Source of the DNA: Opitutia bacterium UBA4506 | GTDB lineage: Bacteria; Verrucomicrobiota; Verrucomicrobiia; Opitutales; Puniceicoccaceae | DNA length: 64,000 nt | Direction of reading: 5' to 3' | NCBI GenBank assembly: GCA_002388665.1 | Contig: DGMY01000077.1 | Location: 104,220-168,219 of the forward strand | Shown: positions 12,573-22,324 of the stretch, piece by piece | Layout: each line of letters begins with the position of its first letter | Position numbering within the stretch: position 1 is the first letter of the stretch | The notes under the pieces: generated by a model | Seen by the model: the letters and a program-made list of their open reading frames with translations, nothing else | What the model was told of the DNA's origin: nothing | The model's database searches: none | Position numbers and translations under genes: made by a program

Positions 12573-12590
12573 TCAGGGTAGAGTTATTGT

Positions 12591-13019
12591 TTAGGGTTCA
12601 ATTGCCAAAACGGTGGATCCATCGGTGGGCTCGACCCAAATGAAATGTACGAAGGCGATTTCGCTGAATTGTGCCGTTTTCAATTTTTCTTCGCTGAGGA
12701 TGACGACTGGTTTCGAATCGTCCGAAGGTTGATCGGGTATATAGATTCCGAAGGAGGGAGTTGGGAGTGGGTACATTCCCTTGGTCATCCAGATTGCCTC
12801 AGCTACCTGTCTCGTCTTGTTGTCGAACCGAATGTGCAGGCTGTCTTTTCTGGGATCATCGGACTGGATTTCGATGATCCATATCGTCGACTTCTCATCG
12901 CGGCTGGTTGTTTGCTCTTTGATTGTCGCGGGAAATCGATAGCCGGGCCAGCTTTCCGCGTATACAGTATTGAGCAAGGCTGTTCCCACTAGAAGTAGGG
13001 ACGAGAGGAAAGTTCTCAT
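12591..13019 (-). CDS. Small secreted protein of unknown function, partner of YHYH gene
   Basis: 142 residues with a clear signal peptide (MRTFLSSLLLVGTALLNTVYA, cleavage after Ala21). The mature protein is small, mixed-charge, without Cys, and shows no motif I recognise. The only functional clue is position: it is immediately upstream of the YHYH-domain gene, same strand, 18 bp apart. A joint periplasmic role is plausible, for example in metal handling, but unproven. Confidence 0.65.
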   Translation of the reverse strand: MRTFLSSLLLVGTALLNTVYAESWPGYRFPATIKEQTTSRDEKSTIWIIEIQSDDPRKDSLHIRFDNKTRQVAEAIWMTKGMYPLPTPSFGIYIPDQPSDDSKPVVILSEEKLKTAQFSEIAFVHFIWVEPTDGSTVLAIEP

Positions 13020-13262
13020 GAGTGGGGAGGGGAAGTGCTACTGACTAGAGATTCGCTTGGGCTCGTGGACTGTAGGAGATCGATGAAGATCACGAAAGTG
13101 GGTCCAGGGTAGGCAGTACCAGTTCGCTTTGCAAGAGTGGCCGGAAGAGTTTGTTCAGTTCGGATAGGGTCCCCGTGGAGGTCATTCACAGGAGTTTGGA
13201 TGCGGTTCCCGGAGCGCTGGAGAGGTACTGGCCAAAAAAATCATCATTATAGGATTTGTTTT

Positions 13263-13319
13263 ATGGGCACTCTTACATTTCATCGGGTTTCTTGTATGGT
13301 GTGCCCTTACATTTTGTGA
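13263..13319 (+). CDS. Possible 18-residue leader peptide overlapping the tamB start
   Basis: An ATG at 13263 sits 8 bases after AGGA (13251-13254) and opens an 18-codon frame (MGTLTFHRVSCMVCPYIL). Its TGA stop overlaps the GTG proposed as the tamB start in a GTGA arrangement (13316-13319). That geometry allows translational coupling, and tamB itself shows no good ribosome-binding site. No other evidence supports expression of the peptide, so it may be chance. Confidence 0.3.
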   Translation: MGTLTFHRVSCMVCPYIL

Positions 13320-16300
13320 AACGAATCGCGCGAATATTTCTTTGGACCTTTGCCGTCTGTACCCTGGGGCTGCTCCTGCTACTCGGCTTGAGCAGCTATT
13401 GGTTGCCGTGGGCGGCGCCGAGGCTGTTGGGGTTGGGCGATGTGGCCGTGGATTCCGCTACCCGGGGCGAGGAGGGCGAGCTCGTTCTGCGAGGGTTGCG
13501 ATTTAGCAATTCCACCGTGGACCTGTCTTTGGACGAATTCCGTTCTCCAATGCCTTTGCCTTTGGCGTGGTACGGGCTGCTCCGTTCGCCGGAAAAGGCG
13601 GGAGAGATCTTGCTGGTTGATCTCGATGTTTCCATACACGAATCTGGAGAGTCAGATGATGCTCCCACTCCCGGTCCAGGAGAGGTTCTGGGGGATGCGG
13701 ATGGCTGGCTTGATCTGGCGGAACGATGGTTGCCGCCGGTATCGATCGAGAAACTAAGTTTGACCCCCCCGGGTCGCGAGGAGCCGTTTGTGGTGTCATC
13801 GGCTACGTTTCACTCGCGAGAGTTGGCGGTGACAACGGCGACTTTTGGAGAGATTCCCTCTGCGACTTTGACCGCCACCTTTGAGGACGATGGCCCTTGG
13901 GCGCTGCAGGCGGGAGTTGATGCCTGGCAGTTTGTGTTCCGTGCCGATTTAGCACGAGAGGCGGATTTGCCGGGAGTGCGAGGCGAATTTCATCGTGAAT
14001 CGGGTGCGGGAACATTTTCCGCGGAGTGGAATGAGAGCTCCTGGATCCCTTCGAAAGCTTGGTTCGGGATGTCGGCCTTCCAGATTCCAGCGGGGATCGG
14101 CGGCCTACCGCCGGAGGTGGGTACGATCGGTATCGATTCGCTCGCCTTGGATTGGGATGGATCGAGTTATTCCGTGGAAAGCCGTATTTCGGGTGGGCAG
14201 GCTGGAGAGGACCTCAATCTGGACCTCGCCTTCGCGGGGGATCTCGAATCTGTCGTGCTCGGAGCATTTGAGGTGAAGGGGTCGTGGCTCCGACTCACCC
14301 TCGGTGAGCCGGTCTCAGTAGATCTGGCCACGCTGATGCCGGAGGCTCCGGTGCGGTTCTCGGCTTACGCCGATTTAGCGGGTCAGGATTATTATCCGGC
14401 GCAGGGCAAATTGCGCGGGACCTTGGAGGCCAATGTAGACCCGAATGGCAGCTACCCGGTGCAATACGTTTTGAAGGGGCACGATTTACAAGCCGATGGT
14501 CGCGTTATCGAATCGGTCGAGTTGTCAGGATCTTTCGACTATCCGGAGTTGGCCGTGACATCTCTCCGAGTCGATCTGCCGGAGGGTAGTGTGGCCCAGG
14601 CCGATGGGGGTGCAAATTTGGAGGAACGCTCAGTCAAACTGCGGGGGACAGTGCACTTGGAAGGCAAAGACCTGGATGTGCTGGCTGGCGGCCCGACCGG
14701 AGTGGAGGGAAGTATCGACCTCGAAGCGGAGGCGTCAGGGCCGTGGGAGCGTCCGCAGCACAGGGGCACGGTGAAGGTGGGAGCATTTACTCCGCCCGCA
14801 GTAGTGCCCCTTGCCCTGAATCTGGATTGGTCAGGGGAGGGCGCCGAACAGCTCGAGGTTCAACTATCCGCGGACACGGGAAAGGAGTCCGTGCAGCTCA
14901 GCTCGGCTTGGATACGGGATGGATCGGATCTGACAGGTTCCTTGAATCAATTGGAGTGGGCAAAGGCTACCCAGTCATTTCTCTCTCTTCAGAATCCCGT
15001 TGAGATCCACCTGAACCTCTCGGAGATCGCTCGATCTCCGTGGAAGGGATTACACCTTGGAGCGCTTCAATTGACCGGGGACGGGCGTGAGATCGGGCTC
15101 GAGTGGTCGCCGCCAGAGAGGGCTTCTTTGAGTGCGAATGGGCTTCGTTCGAACGAATTTACAGGGTGGCTATCGGCAAAGGAGTCGATTCCGGATCTGT
15201 CGATCGAGTCGATGCTACTGTCGGTCGCCGACTTTGAGCCTGTGATGATCGGGGAAGCGTCCCTTCAGGGATCCTGGCGGCCCGATTCCCAATCGCCGCC
15301 CGTTACGGCCATGGTTCAGGGGCAGTTGGGCGTGGATGGGGTTGAGTTGACACAGATCAATGCCACTTTCGACCAAACGTCATTATTGAACGGCAATCTG
15401 ACCCTGCCGATCACCTTGAATCCTTGGGTCTATGCCACGGAAGACCGCGCCGCCTCGGGGGAAGCCACCACCGCGGGCAAGGCATCCGCCGTTGCGTCCG
15501 AGGATCAAGATCCTTTCCTGCGCGTCCTCTCCGGCGGCGAACTGAGCGGATCCCTTCGGGGCGAGTGGAGTGCTGAATTGCGTGAGCAGATCAGGAAATG
15601 GGGAGGCCCTGACCTGAAAGACGCCGACATCAATTTGGAGCTTGGCGGGACGGTGAAAGATCCGAAAGCACGGCTGACTTTGGATGTGAACACCATGAAC
15701 CTTGGGGAGTTGGGAGGAGAGGATATTCCAGCAATTCGGAACCTTCAGATCGAGCTGTTGGTAGATGCCGAAAAGATCTTGCTGCGGCAGGGCAATCTGG
15801 AGCTGCGGGATTCAGGGCTGAGCCTCACTGCAGAGCTGCCTTACCCGGATCTCTTGCGGGAATACCAGAAAGATAAGAAATTTGACTACGAAAAATTGCT
15901 GGGGGCTCTCAGCGCAAACGCCGAATTGCGGAATTGGAACGCGGCGACTTGGAAAGACCGGCTACCGATTCTTCTCCGCCCACAAGGGAAGATTACCGGC
16001 TCGATCGGGGTCGATCCCGGCTTGGAACTGCGCGGAGAATTAGTGGTAGGAGGATTCGGCCTGCGTCCGACCCTTTCCACCCCTCCCGTCGATGATATCA
16101 ATGCGACTCTCCGGTTTGAGAAACACCTTGTGAAGCTCGAGAAGGCCGGTGCGATGGTCGGTGGGGGAAAGGTGTCTGCCAGTGGAGTTGTGAATTTGGA
16201 GGACTGGCTCGACCCCCGGTATACACTCACCCTGACCGGAGAGAATATCCCCGTCGTCCGCACGCCCGATATGATTTTGCGTACCGATGCGGACATTACG

Positions 16301-17074
16301 GTGACCTACGACCTTGGCGAGACCGCTCCGTTGATCGCGGGGGAGCTAAACCTCAGAAATAGCACCTATCTCATCGCATTCGACCCCTTCTCGCCAAACA
16401 TCGAGAGTGGTCCGGGAACGCATCCTCCTTACTTTTCGATCAAGGATGAACCGTTTACGAATTGGCGCCTGGATTTGACCATTGAGGGCCAGGATTTTCT
16501 GCGGGTGCGGAGTTCCATCTTTACGACCGAGTTGTCGGCCGGTTTGCGGTTAACGCGAACACTGGGAAATCCGCTGCTCCTCGGTTCGATTCGGGCCAAT
16601 GGAGGACGCATTCGTTTTCCGGGAATGAGTATGCGGATTGAATCGGCCGAGGCGTACATCACTCCGGAGAATCCGAATCTTCTGCAGATTGAAGCCGATG
16701 CGATTGGACAGAACCGGACCTACGTGGTCACCATGAACGCCTCGGGGTCTACGGAGGATCCGCAGATTCAGTTTACCTCAACCCCGACTCTGAGTAATGC
16801 CCAGATCATCCGACTACTCGCCACCGGTAGTCTCGATGGCGGCGGGGCCGGAGCGATCGGTCTCTATATCGGACAGGCCCTACTGGGACCGGGAAATGGG
16901 GAAGAGACTCTGGCGGATCGATTGAGCGTGGAGATCGGCCAAGAAGTCACGGAGAACGGGCGCTCCACGGTCGATGTGATTTACCGACTCAACGACCGCT
17001 GGTCGATCGAGGGCGAGTACGACCGCTACGATACTTATAATCTGAACCTCATTCGTATCCTCCTTGAACGCTAG
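13316..17074 (+). CDS. tamB: Translocation and assembly module TamB-like protein
   Basis: About 1252 residues from the GTG at 13316; the frame is open further up to a TTG at 13256, but no convincing start is there. One N-terminal membrane segment (FLWTFAVCTLGLLLLLGLSSYWL) is followed by a very long, repetitive beta-rich region of the AsmA/TamB bridge type and a C-terminal DUF490/TamB domain. The end has the family's features: SIRANGGRIRFPGMSMRI, QIIRLLATG and a final YDRYDTYNL-like strand. TamB spans the periplasm and works with TamA in outer-membrane biogenesis, now thought to include lipid transport. It is directly followed by tamA. Confidence 0.9.
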   Translation: MKRIARIFLWTFAVCTLGLLLLLGLSSYWLPWAAPRLLGLGDVAVDSATRGEEGELVLRGLRFSNSTVDLSLDEFRSPMPLPLAWYGLLRSPEKAGEILLVDLDVSIHESGESDDAPTPGPGEVLGDADGWLDLAERWLPPVSIEKLSLTPPGREEPFVVSSATFHSRELAVTTATFGEIPSATLTATFEDDGPWALQAGVDAWQFVFRADLAREADLPGVRGEFHRESGAGTFSAEWNESSWIPSKAWFGMSAFQIPAGIGGLPPEVGTIGIDSLALDWDGSSYSVESRISGGQAGEDLNLDLAFAGDLESVVLGAFEVKGSWLRLTLGEPVSVDLATLMPEAPVRFSAYADLAGQDYYPAQGKLRGTLEANVDPNGSYPVQYVLKGHDLQADGRVIESVELSGSFDYPELAVTSLRVDLPEGSVAQADGGANLEERSVKLRGTVHLEGKDLDVLAGGPTGVEGSIDLEAEASGPWERPQHRGTVKVGAFTPPAVVPLALNLDWSGEGAEQLEVQLSADTGKESVQLSSAWIRDGSDLTGSLNQLEWAKATQSFLSLQNPVEIHLNLSEIARSPWKGLHLGALQLTGDGREIGLEWSPPERASLSANGLRSNEFTGWLSAKESIPDLSIESMLLSVADFEPVMIGEASLQGSWRPDSQSPPVTAMVQGQLGVDGVELTQINATFDQTSLLNGNLTLPITLNPWVYATEDRAASGEATTAGKASAVASEDQDPFLRVLSGGELSGSLRGEWSAELREQIRKWGGPDLKDADINLELGGTVKDPKARLTLDVNTMNLGELGGEDIPAIRNLQIELLVDAEKILLRQGNLELRDSGLSLTAELPYPDLLREYQKDKKFDYEKLLGALSANAELRNWNAATWKDRLPILLRPQGKITGSIGVDPGLELRGELVVGGFGLRPTLSTPPVDDINATLRFEKHLVKLEKAGAMVGGGKVSASGVVNLEDWLDPRYTLTLTGENIPVVRTPDMILRTDADITVTYDLGETAPLIAGELNLRNSTYLIAFDPFSPNIESGPGTHPPYFSIKDEPFTNWRLDLTIEGQDFLRVRSSIFTTELSAGLRLTRTLGNPLLLGSIRANGGRIRFPGMSMRIESAEAYITPENPNLLQIEADAIGQNRTYVVTMNASGSTEDPQIQFTSTPTLSNAQIIRLLATGSLDGGGAGAIGLYIGQALLGPGNGEETLADRLSVEIGQEVTENGRSTVDVIYRLNDRWSIEGEYDRYDTYNLNLIRILLER

Positions 17075-17075
17075 G

Positions 17076-19181
17076 GTGTCAGATCGATTTTGCGGCTGGC
17101 TTCGGCTTTCGCTTTGTTACCTTGTGCTGGTTTTCGTACCAGCAGGGGTGTTTGCCCAGCAAAATATAGAGATCCGGGGGTTGGGCTTCTTCTCCGATAT
17201 GCGTTTGAAGAATCGCCTGTCGTTCCTGCAAGGCTTCTCCAAAGATGACGTAGCCACCCTCGATTCGGCTTTGTTGGAGGATTCCGCGTTTATCCTGCTG
17301 GAACAGGTCAAGCTCACCGGGTACTTGCGGCCCAAGGTCATCGGCCGACTGGAGACCGCCTCCGGGACGGAATCGTATACTTGGTCTCATCCCTATGCCG
17401 TTCTGCTCCCGTCCGATTTTGTCGCAGAGAAGGTCCTGTTCCAAATCGAGCCCGGAGTACTCTACTATTACGACCAGATTGAGGTCTCGGGGATCGATGT
17501 CATCCCCGAAAAGCAGGTTCTCCGCTATTTTGTTCCGTCCGGGGCGCTCTTCGTTCGGAAGAGTGACCGTAGCTTCACTCCGGGAAATTTGAATGACCGG
17601 ATCGGCAGTCTCGTCCGGCAATTGAACAGTCTCGGTTATCTGGACGCGCGGGTGGTCTCGCGGGATGTCGATGTGGATGACGAGACTGGCGCGGTCCACG
17701 TGCAACTGCTTTTTGATGAGGGCCCTCTCTACGAGGTCAGTACGCTCGAGGTTGTGACCTACCGCGATGGGGTGGAGATTGATTCTGCCTCCAGCAAACT
17801 GGTGGATACGACCGATACGATAGACTGGAAGCGGGATGTGCGCCAGGACCTGACAAACGCGGCCTACGAGCTGGGATTCCCGGACGTTAAGATCAGCGAA
17901 GAGATTACCGGAGAGTCGGCTCCGGTCGATGGGGTCGTCAGCCGGGACTACCGGTTTGCGGTTGAGCAGGGGAAGCAAGCGACGATTGGACGAATCGTTT
18001 TTGCCGGTAACCCGGACGTCAAAGATAGTATTCTTCGCCGTCAGACTAACCTTCAGAGCGGGGAACTGCTCAATTTTCTCCAGGTGTCGCAGGGGCGACG
18101 CAAGCTCATGGCGCTCGGGGTCTTCAACGAGGTGAATCTTCGGTTGGGTGAGCCCAATGCCGAAGGGGAGCGGGATGTCATCTACGATTTGTCTCCGGGA
18201 CTCCGGGAACAGGTGAGTTTGCTCGCGGGATGGGGCAGTTACGAGTTGGCTCGCGTGGGTGTGCGATGGCAGTTGAACAATCCGTTCCACCGGGCTCACC
18301 GCATTGATATGGAGGCGAAGCAGAGCTTCAAGGCGACTTCGGTCCGGGGAACCTACAGCATTCCGCAGGTCTTTGGTACCGATGTGACCGCCTTCGCCCA
18401 AGGGGGCTATCTCTACCGGGAGGAGATCTCCTTTGACCGTGAAGTCGCAGGGATTTCCGTCGGGGGTACGACAAATCCATCCTTCCTTTCCGGGCTGACC
18501 ACCGGTCTAAACTATGGCTTCGAGAGTCAGCGGTCCATCCGCAGTGGTAATCAGAGTTTTGATTCCAGGGACGACGCGATTGTCGCGAGCATCCTGGGAC
18601 AGGCCACTTTTGACCGATTGGACAATTCGATGTTTCCAACCCGCGGCTACCAGATCGCCCTGATTTCGAAGACCGCAAGCGACTACCTTGGGGGGAATGT
18701 GGATTTCCAAAAGATCGAGGCCGGGGTGGCGGTACACCATCCCGTTACCGATGCTTTGATCGCTCATGCGGGGTTGCGCTACGGGGGGATTTATTCTTGG
18801 AAATCCGATGCCGAGAATATCCCGTTTTCTGAACGGTTCTTTCTCGGTGGAGAGAATTCCGTTCGCGGTTATAAAAACGGCGAGGCCGCCCCGATCGATT
18901 CCAGCGGTGAGATCATCGGTGGGCAGACGTTTCTCTTGGCGAATTTCGAGCTGGAGCAAAGAGTGGTCGGGAACCTCGCCCTGGTGATCTTCTACGACGC
19001 GACTACCATCTCTCCGAACAGTAAGGTCATTGCAGACGGGGTTTTCCTCGATTCGGTGGGTCTCGGTCTGAATTACCGGACGATCGTCGGGCCTGTTCGT
19101 CTCGAGTACGGCTATAATCTTCACCGCCGACCCTCGGATCCTGTGGGGACCTTACTCTTTTCATTTGGATTTCCGTTCTAA
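17076..19181 (+). CDS. tamA: Omp85-family outer-membrane assembly protein (TamA-like)
   Basis: About 701 residues. I place the start at the GTG 17076, which gives a clean signal peptide ending in PAGVFA; a TTG at 17064 would overlap the tamB stop. Several POTRA domains follow (roughly residues 25-330), then a C-terminal 16-strand barrel of the bacterial surface antigen family, with the lid/rim motif SERFFLGGENSVRGYKNGE. The final residue is Phe, as required for recognition by the BAM machine. It sits immediately after tamB with almost no gap, so the pair is coupled. BamA is the alternative; the tamB partner favours TamA. Confidence 0.9.
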   Translation: MSDRFCGWLRLSLCYLVLVFVPAGVFAQQNIEIRGLGFFSDMRLKNRLSFLQGFSKDDVATLDSALLEDSAFILLEQVKLTGYLRPKVIGRLETASGTESYTWSHPYAVLLPSDFVAEKVLFQIEPGVLYYYDQIEVSGIDVIPEKQVLRYFVPSGALFVRKSDRSFTPGNLNDRIGSLVRQLNSLGYLDARVVSRDVDVDDETGAVHVQLLFDEGPLYEVSTLEVVTYRDGVEIDSASSKLVDTTDTIDWKRDVRQDLTNAAYELGFPDVKISEEITGESAPVDGVVSRDYRFAVEQGKQATIGRIVFAGNPDVKDSILRRQTNLQSGELLNFLQVSQGRRKLMALGVFNEVNLRLGEPNAEGERDVIYDLSPGLREQVSLLAGWGSYELARVGVRWQLNNPFHRAHRIDMEAKQSFKATSVRGTYSIPQVFGTDVTAFAQGGYLYREEISFDREVAGISVGGTTNPSFLSGLTTGLNYGFESQRSIRSGNQSFDSRDDAIVASILGQATFDRLDNSMFPTRGYQIALISKTASDYLGGNVDFQKIEAGVAVHHPVTDALIAHAGLRYGGIYSWKSDAENIPFSERFFLGGENSVRGYKNGEAAPIDSSGEIIGGQTFLLANFELEQRVVGNLALVIFYDATTISPNSKVIADGVFLDSVGLGLNYRTIVGPVRLEYGYNLHRRPSDPVGTLLFSFGFPF

Positions 19182-19357
19182 CGGCGTAGCCCACCGATGA
19201 TTTCTTGACCATTCCGGTTTCCGTCTGAGACTTCGCTTGGGGTCGTCTTTCGGGAGGGTCTGTTCTGATTCCGATTCTTGCCTTATCGCCACGACATCAC
19301 AGCATCGTCGTTGCATTTAATTCCTCCCATTAGCATTTACCCAGATTTTATCTACCG

Positions 19358-20365
19358 ATGAAACCGGATTCGAGTCTCTCGCGGAAAACCAGAGCCATTT
19401 GTTTTGGCCTGTTGATCGTGGCCTTGGGCTGCAACATTTCGGTCTTGTTTGTGCCGTTTATGAATTTCCGCGAGGTACTGTCGTCGGAGGTCTATACCAT
19501 GTTTACCACTGTGGAAATGCTTTGGACCGAGAAGCTATATGCGCTGGCGGTCCTGGTCGTCGGTTTCTCCCTGCTTTTTCCATTCTTCAAGTTAGCGGTA
19601 TTGTTGACTGTTGTCCTCAGGCGGAATCATGGCCCTCACTTGCTTCGATTGCTCAATCGGGTCGAGATGTTGGCGAAATGGTCGATGCTGGACGTGTTTC
19701 TCGTCTGCTTGGTTTTGACCCTCACCTCGGGACAGGTGTTTGTGAGCGCCTCCCCCCGGGTGGGCGTGCCGTTGTTCATTTCGGCGATCGTGCTGAGTAT
19801 GGCCGTGGGGCAGGTGTTGGCTCACCGACTATTGGACAGGACGGCAAATCAACGGCATTTTCGGATGATGTCGGTCCAGTTGAAGCCGTGGGGGAGGCTG
19901 CTTTTAGTCGTTCTCTCGGGAGGGCTGCTCTTCGGTGCGTTGGGTTTGCCCTTTTTGAAAATCGAATCGTGGTTTCTGGTCGACCAAGCCTTTAGTATCG
20001 TCACCGTGATCCCCGCGCTTTGGGAACAGGGTTCCTATACCGGTGCGGTCGCGGTATCTCTTTTCCTCGTAATGTCTCCGGTGATTCGCTGGCTCATTCT
20101 CGCGATCCAGACCTGGAAGAGTTTTGGCCAGAAAAAGGATGCGCGGCAGAAGAGGATTTTCGAGTTTGCCCGCCTCTGGAGTATGGTCGATGTTTTTGCG
20201 CTCGCGATGGGGATTTTCCTGATCGAAGGGCGGCGTTTTGTGCCGGCCGATGCAGAAGTCGGTGCGGCGCTTTTGGTACTCCTGGTCTTCGTCGGTGTCA
20301 TGATTGAGCGAATCCTCGAAGCGGATTCAGACGGGCCTCACAACCCTGAGCAGAGGAAGGCTTGA
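19358..20365 (+). CDS. PqiA-family inner-membrane protein
   Basis: 335 residues with about eight hydrophobic helices in two homologous halves. Each half carries the PqiA-type signature: KWSMLDVFLVC (about residues 106-116) and LWSMVDVFALA (about residues 272-282). In E. coli, PqiA and its relative LetA work with MCE proteins (PqiB/LetB) in lipid movement between membranes. No MCE gene is next to it here. The Cys-rich zinc-ribbon pairs found ahead of each half in E. coli PqiA are not visible. It converges on the response-regulator gene, with stops 9 bp apart. Confidence 0.8.
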   Translation: MKPDSSLSRKTRAICFGLLIVALGCNISVLFVPFMNFREVLSSEVYTMFTTVEMLWTEKLYALAVLVVGFSLLFPFFKLAVLLTVVLRRNHGPHLLRLLNRVEMLAKWSMLDVFLVCLVLTLTSGQVFVSASPRVGVPLFISAIVLSMAVGQVLAHRLLDRTANQRHFRMMSVQLKPWGRLLLVVLSGGLLFGALGLPFLKIESWFLVDQAFSIVTVIPALWEQGSYTGAVAVSLFLVMSPVIRWLILAIQTWKSFGQKKDARQKRIFEFARLWSMVDVFALAMGIFLIEGRRFVPADAEVGAALLVLLVFVGVMIERILEADSDGPHNPEQRKA

Positions 20366-20373
20366 GACGGGTA

Positions 20374-20931
20374 TCAGCGATGCGGCGGATACTTCTGCAG
20401 TTTTCGTTGTAGAGTGCGGCGTTGAATTCCCAGTCGCCGGGCCGCTTCGCTGATGTTGCCATCGGAATCACTGAGCACCCGCTGGATGTGTTCCCACTCG
20501 ACTCGATCAAGGCTGGGAACCTCAACCGGAGTGGAGGGAATCGCTCCGGCTGACGCTTTGCTCGCGCCCTCAGTGCAGCCGTGGATGGCCGCCTCGATCT
20601 CCTCGGCGTCGGTTGGCTTCATCAGGTAATCGACTGCGCCTTGCCGTAGCGCTTCTTTCGCCGTGCTGACACTGCCGTAGCCGGTCAGGATAAGCACCTT
20701 GGATTCGGGCCGAATGGATCGCAGCTTTCCGATGAGATCGAGTCCATTGCCATCGGGCATGCGAAGATCGACAACGGCGAAATGGATCGGTTGTTCGCGG
20801 CAGCAGCGGAGGGCCTCGTCTGCGCCGCCCGCACTGTGGACTTCATACCCCTTGCGGCGAAAGGAGAGGGCCAACCGTTCGCGAAATCTCTCATCATCGT
20901 CGACAATGAGCAAATGAGTCTCGGAGTTCAT
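20374..20931 (-). CDS. Response regulator of the RegA/PrrA/ActR family
   Basis: 185 residues. The receiver domain has the acidic pocket D11-D13, the phosphoacceptor D55 (VVDLRMPDGNG), T83 and K105. A short linker leads to a Fis-type helix-turn-helix at about residues 147-182 (GNISEAARRLGIQRRTLQRKL). This two-part layout without an AAA+ domain is that of RegA/PrrA, which controls respiration and redox-linked genes in Proteobacteria. Its gene overlaps the kinase gene upstream by four bases (20928-20931), so they form a pair. The regulon in this organism is unknown. Confidence 0.9.
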   Translation of the reverse strand: MNSETHLLIVDDDERFRERLALSFRRKGYEVHSAGGADEALRCCREQPIHFAVVDLRMPDGNGLDLIGKLRSIRPESKVLILTGYGSVSTAKEALRQGAVDYLMKPTDAEEIEAAIHGCTEGASKASAGAIPSTPVEVPSLDRVEWEHIQRVLSDSDGNISEAARRLGIQRRTLQRKLQKYPPHR

Positions 20932-22205
20932 GAGCGTGAAATCGGAAACTTCATGGTCGCGGTGGTTCCTCGACCGACTTCGGATTGAAAGGAAAGGTGG
21001 CCACTGTGATGCTCACAAAAGGTGCGTACGAGGAAAAGTCCGAGGCCCATCCCCGTGCCTTTCTTTTTCCCAGTAAAGAACGGTTTGCCCAGTTGCTCGG
21101 TGAACTCCCTGGACATCCCGGATCCGGTGTCCCGAACAAGGAACTGAATATTCTCTCGTGTGCGGAGCCATTCGACCGTGACGGTTTGATCGGGGGCCGA
21201 CGCGTCAAAAGCGTTTTTCACAAGCACTGCGAGCGCAAAAAAGAAACCGTGAGGAGGCAGCGGGATGCTCCCAAATCCTCGGTCGATCTTGATCGAGAGG
21301 CGTTGATAGAGTGATTGGTTGAGAAAGAGAGGAAACTCGTCCCGAAAGAGCGATTCGTCGATGGGTACAGGCTGTTCTTCCGATGCGAGCGAAGTTTCCT
21401 CGCCGAGCTTCATGAGCACCTGACGACAGCGCTCGACCTCCTCGCGTATCAAGCGGGCGTCTTCGCGAAAGGAGGCCCCGGAATCACGATCAAATTGTTC
21501 CAAATCCCGGCTGACGATTGCGATGGTCCCCAAGGGGGTGGCCAGCTCGTGGGCTACGCTGGCTGCGAGAGTGGCGAGGCCTGAGATCTCCCGCGATTCT
21601 TGGATCTCCTGATCCAGTTGTTGGAGCGCGTCTTTCCGCCGCCGGTGATCGCGGCTCACCGAACTGACGAAAAACACGATCCCGCAACCGGTGACGCAGA
21701 GAGCGATGACCATACCTTGCAGGTGTCCGCTCATATCGCTGCAGCACGTCATCGCTCCCGTGTGCGAAGAGAGTACGTGGCCCGAGGAGAACAGCGCGAT
21801 GAAGGAGAGGGTGCAGGCAAAGACCATGAGCCATCCAGTGGCGCTGGGCAGGAGGAGGATGGCTACCGTGATAAAGAGCAGGTAGAGGGTGGTGAAGGGG
21901 TTGTGGGCGCCCCCCGTGAAGTACAGCAAGGTGGTGAACAGAATTAAATCCAGAAGGAGAAAGAGAGTGACGGTCCGCTGTGGATATCTTTCGACGATCT
22001 GATTGCACTTGAGGAGGAAAAAATTACTTCCGACGACGACGGCAAGGATGGAAAGCAAGAGGAGCCAAGGCAGCTGAATGCCCAGGACCAGGTACGAGGG
22101 TACGGTGATGACCAGGGCCGTAGGGACAGCCAACCATCGCAACCATTCATACCGGTAGAGGCCGGGGTCGCGTGGGTGTTCTTCGCCAATAGAAAGAGGT
22201 CGCAT
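20928..22205 (-). CDS. RegB/PrrB-like sensor histidine kinase
   Basis: 425 residues. Six membrane helices fill residues 25-185. The quinone-binding motif of RegB, GGxxNPF, is present as GGAHNPF (98-104). The phosphoacceptor is H219 in AASVAHELATPLG, with the ATP-binding N- and G-boxes behind it (VKNAFDAS, DTGSGM, GMGLGLFLVRTF). The loop at residues 141-163 contains four His, a Cys pair and two Met, so it may sense metal or redox. RegB kinases respond to quinone state and control respiratory genes. The stop overlaps the regulator start by four bases. Confidence 0.88.
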   Translation of the reverse strand: MRPLSIGEEHPRDPGLYRYEWLRWLAVPTALVITVPSYLVLGIQLPWLLLLSILAVVVGSNFFLLKCNQIVERYPQRTVTLFLLLDLILFTTLLYFTGGAHNPFTTLYLLFITVAILLLPSATGWLMVFACTLSFIALFSSGHVLSSHTGAMTCCSDMSGHLQGMVIALCVTGCGIVFFVSSVSRDHRRRKDALQQLDQEIQESREISGLATLAASVAHELATPLGTIAIVSRDLEQFDRDSGASFREDARLIREEVERCRQVLMKLGEETSLASEEQPVPIDESLFRDEFPLFLNQSLYQRLSIKIDRGFGSIPLPPHGFFFALAVLVKNAFDASAPDQTVTVEWLRTRENIQFLVRDTGSGMSREFTEQLGKPFFTGKKKGTGMGLGLFLVRTFCEHHSGHLSFQSEVGRGTTATMKFPISRS

Positions 22206-22324
22206 TCGGTCTACAGTACCAGGATGGAAGACAGAGCCAATCCAAAGCGGCCTGGATCGTCTGCGTCAATTTGCCACATTCCGCCCGACGGGCCGGCTGT
22301 GTTAGGGTGTTCTTTATTCATTCT

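Noticed and set aside
17079..18401. 440-codon minus-strand frame inside tamA
   Set aside because: It mirrors tamA codons; no signal peptide, no family match, and tamA is clearly coding.
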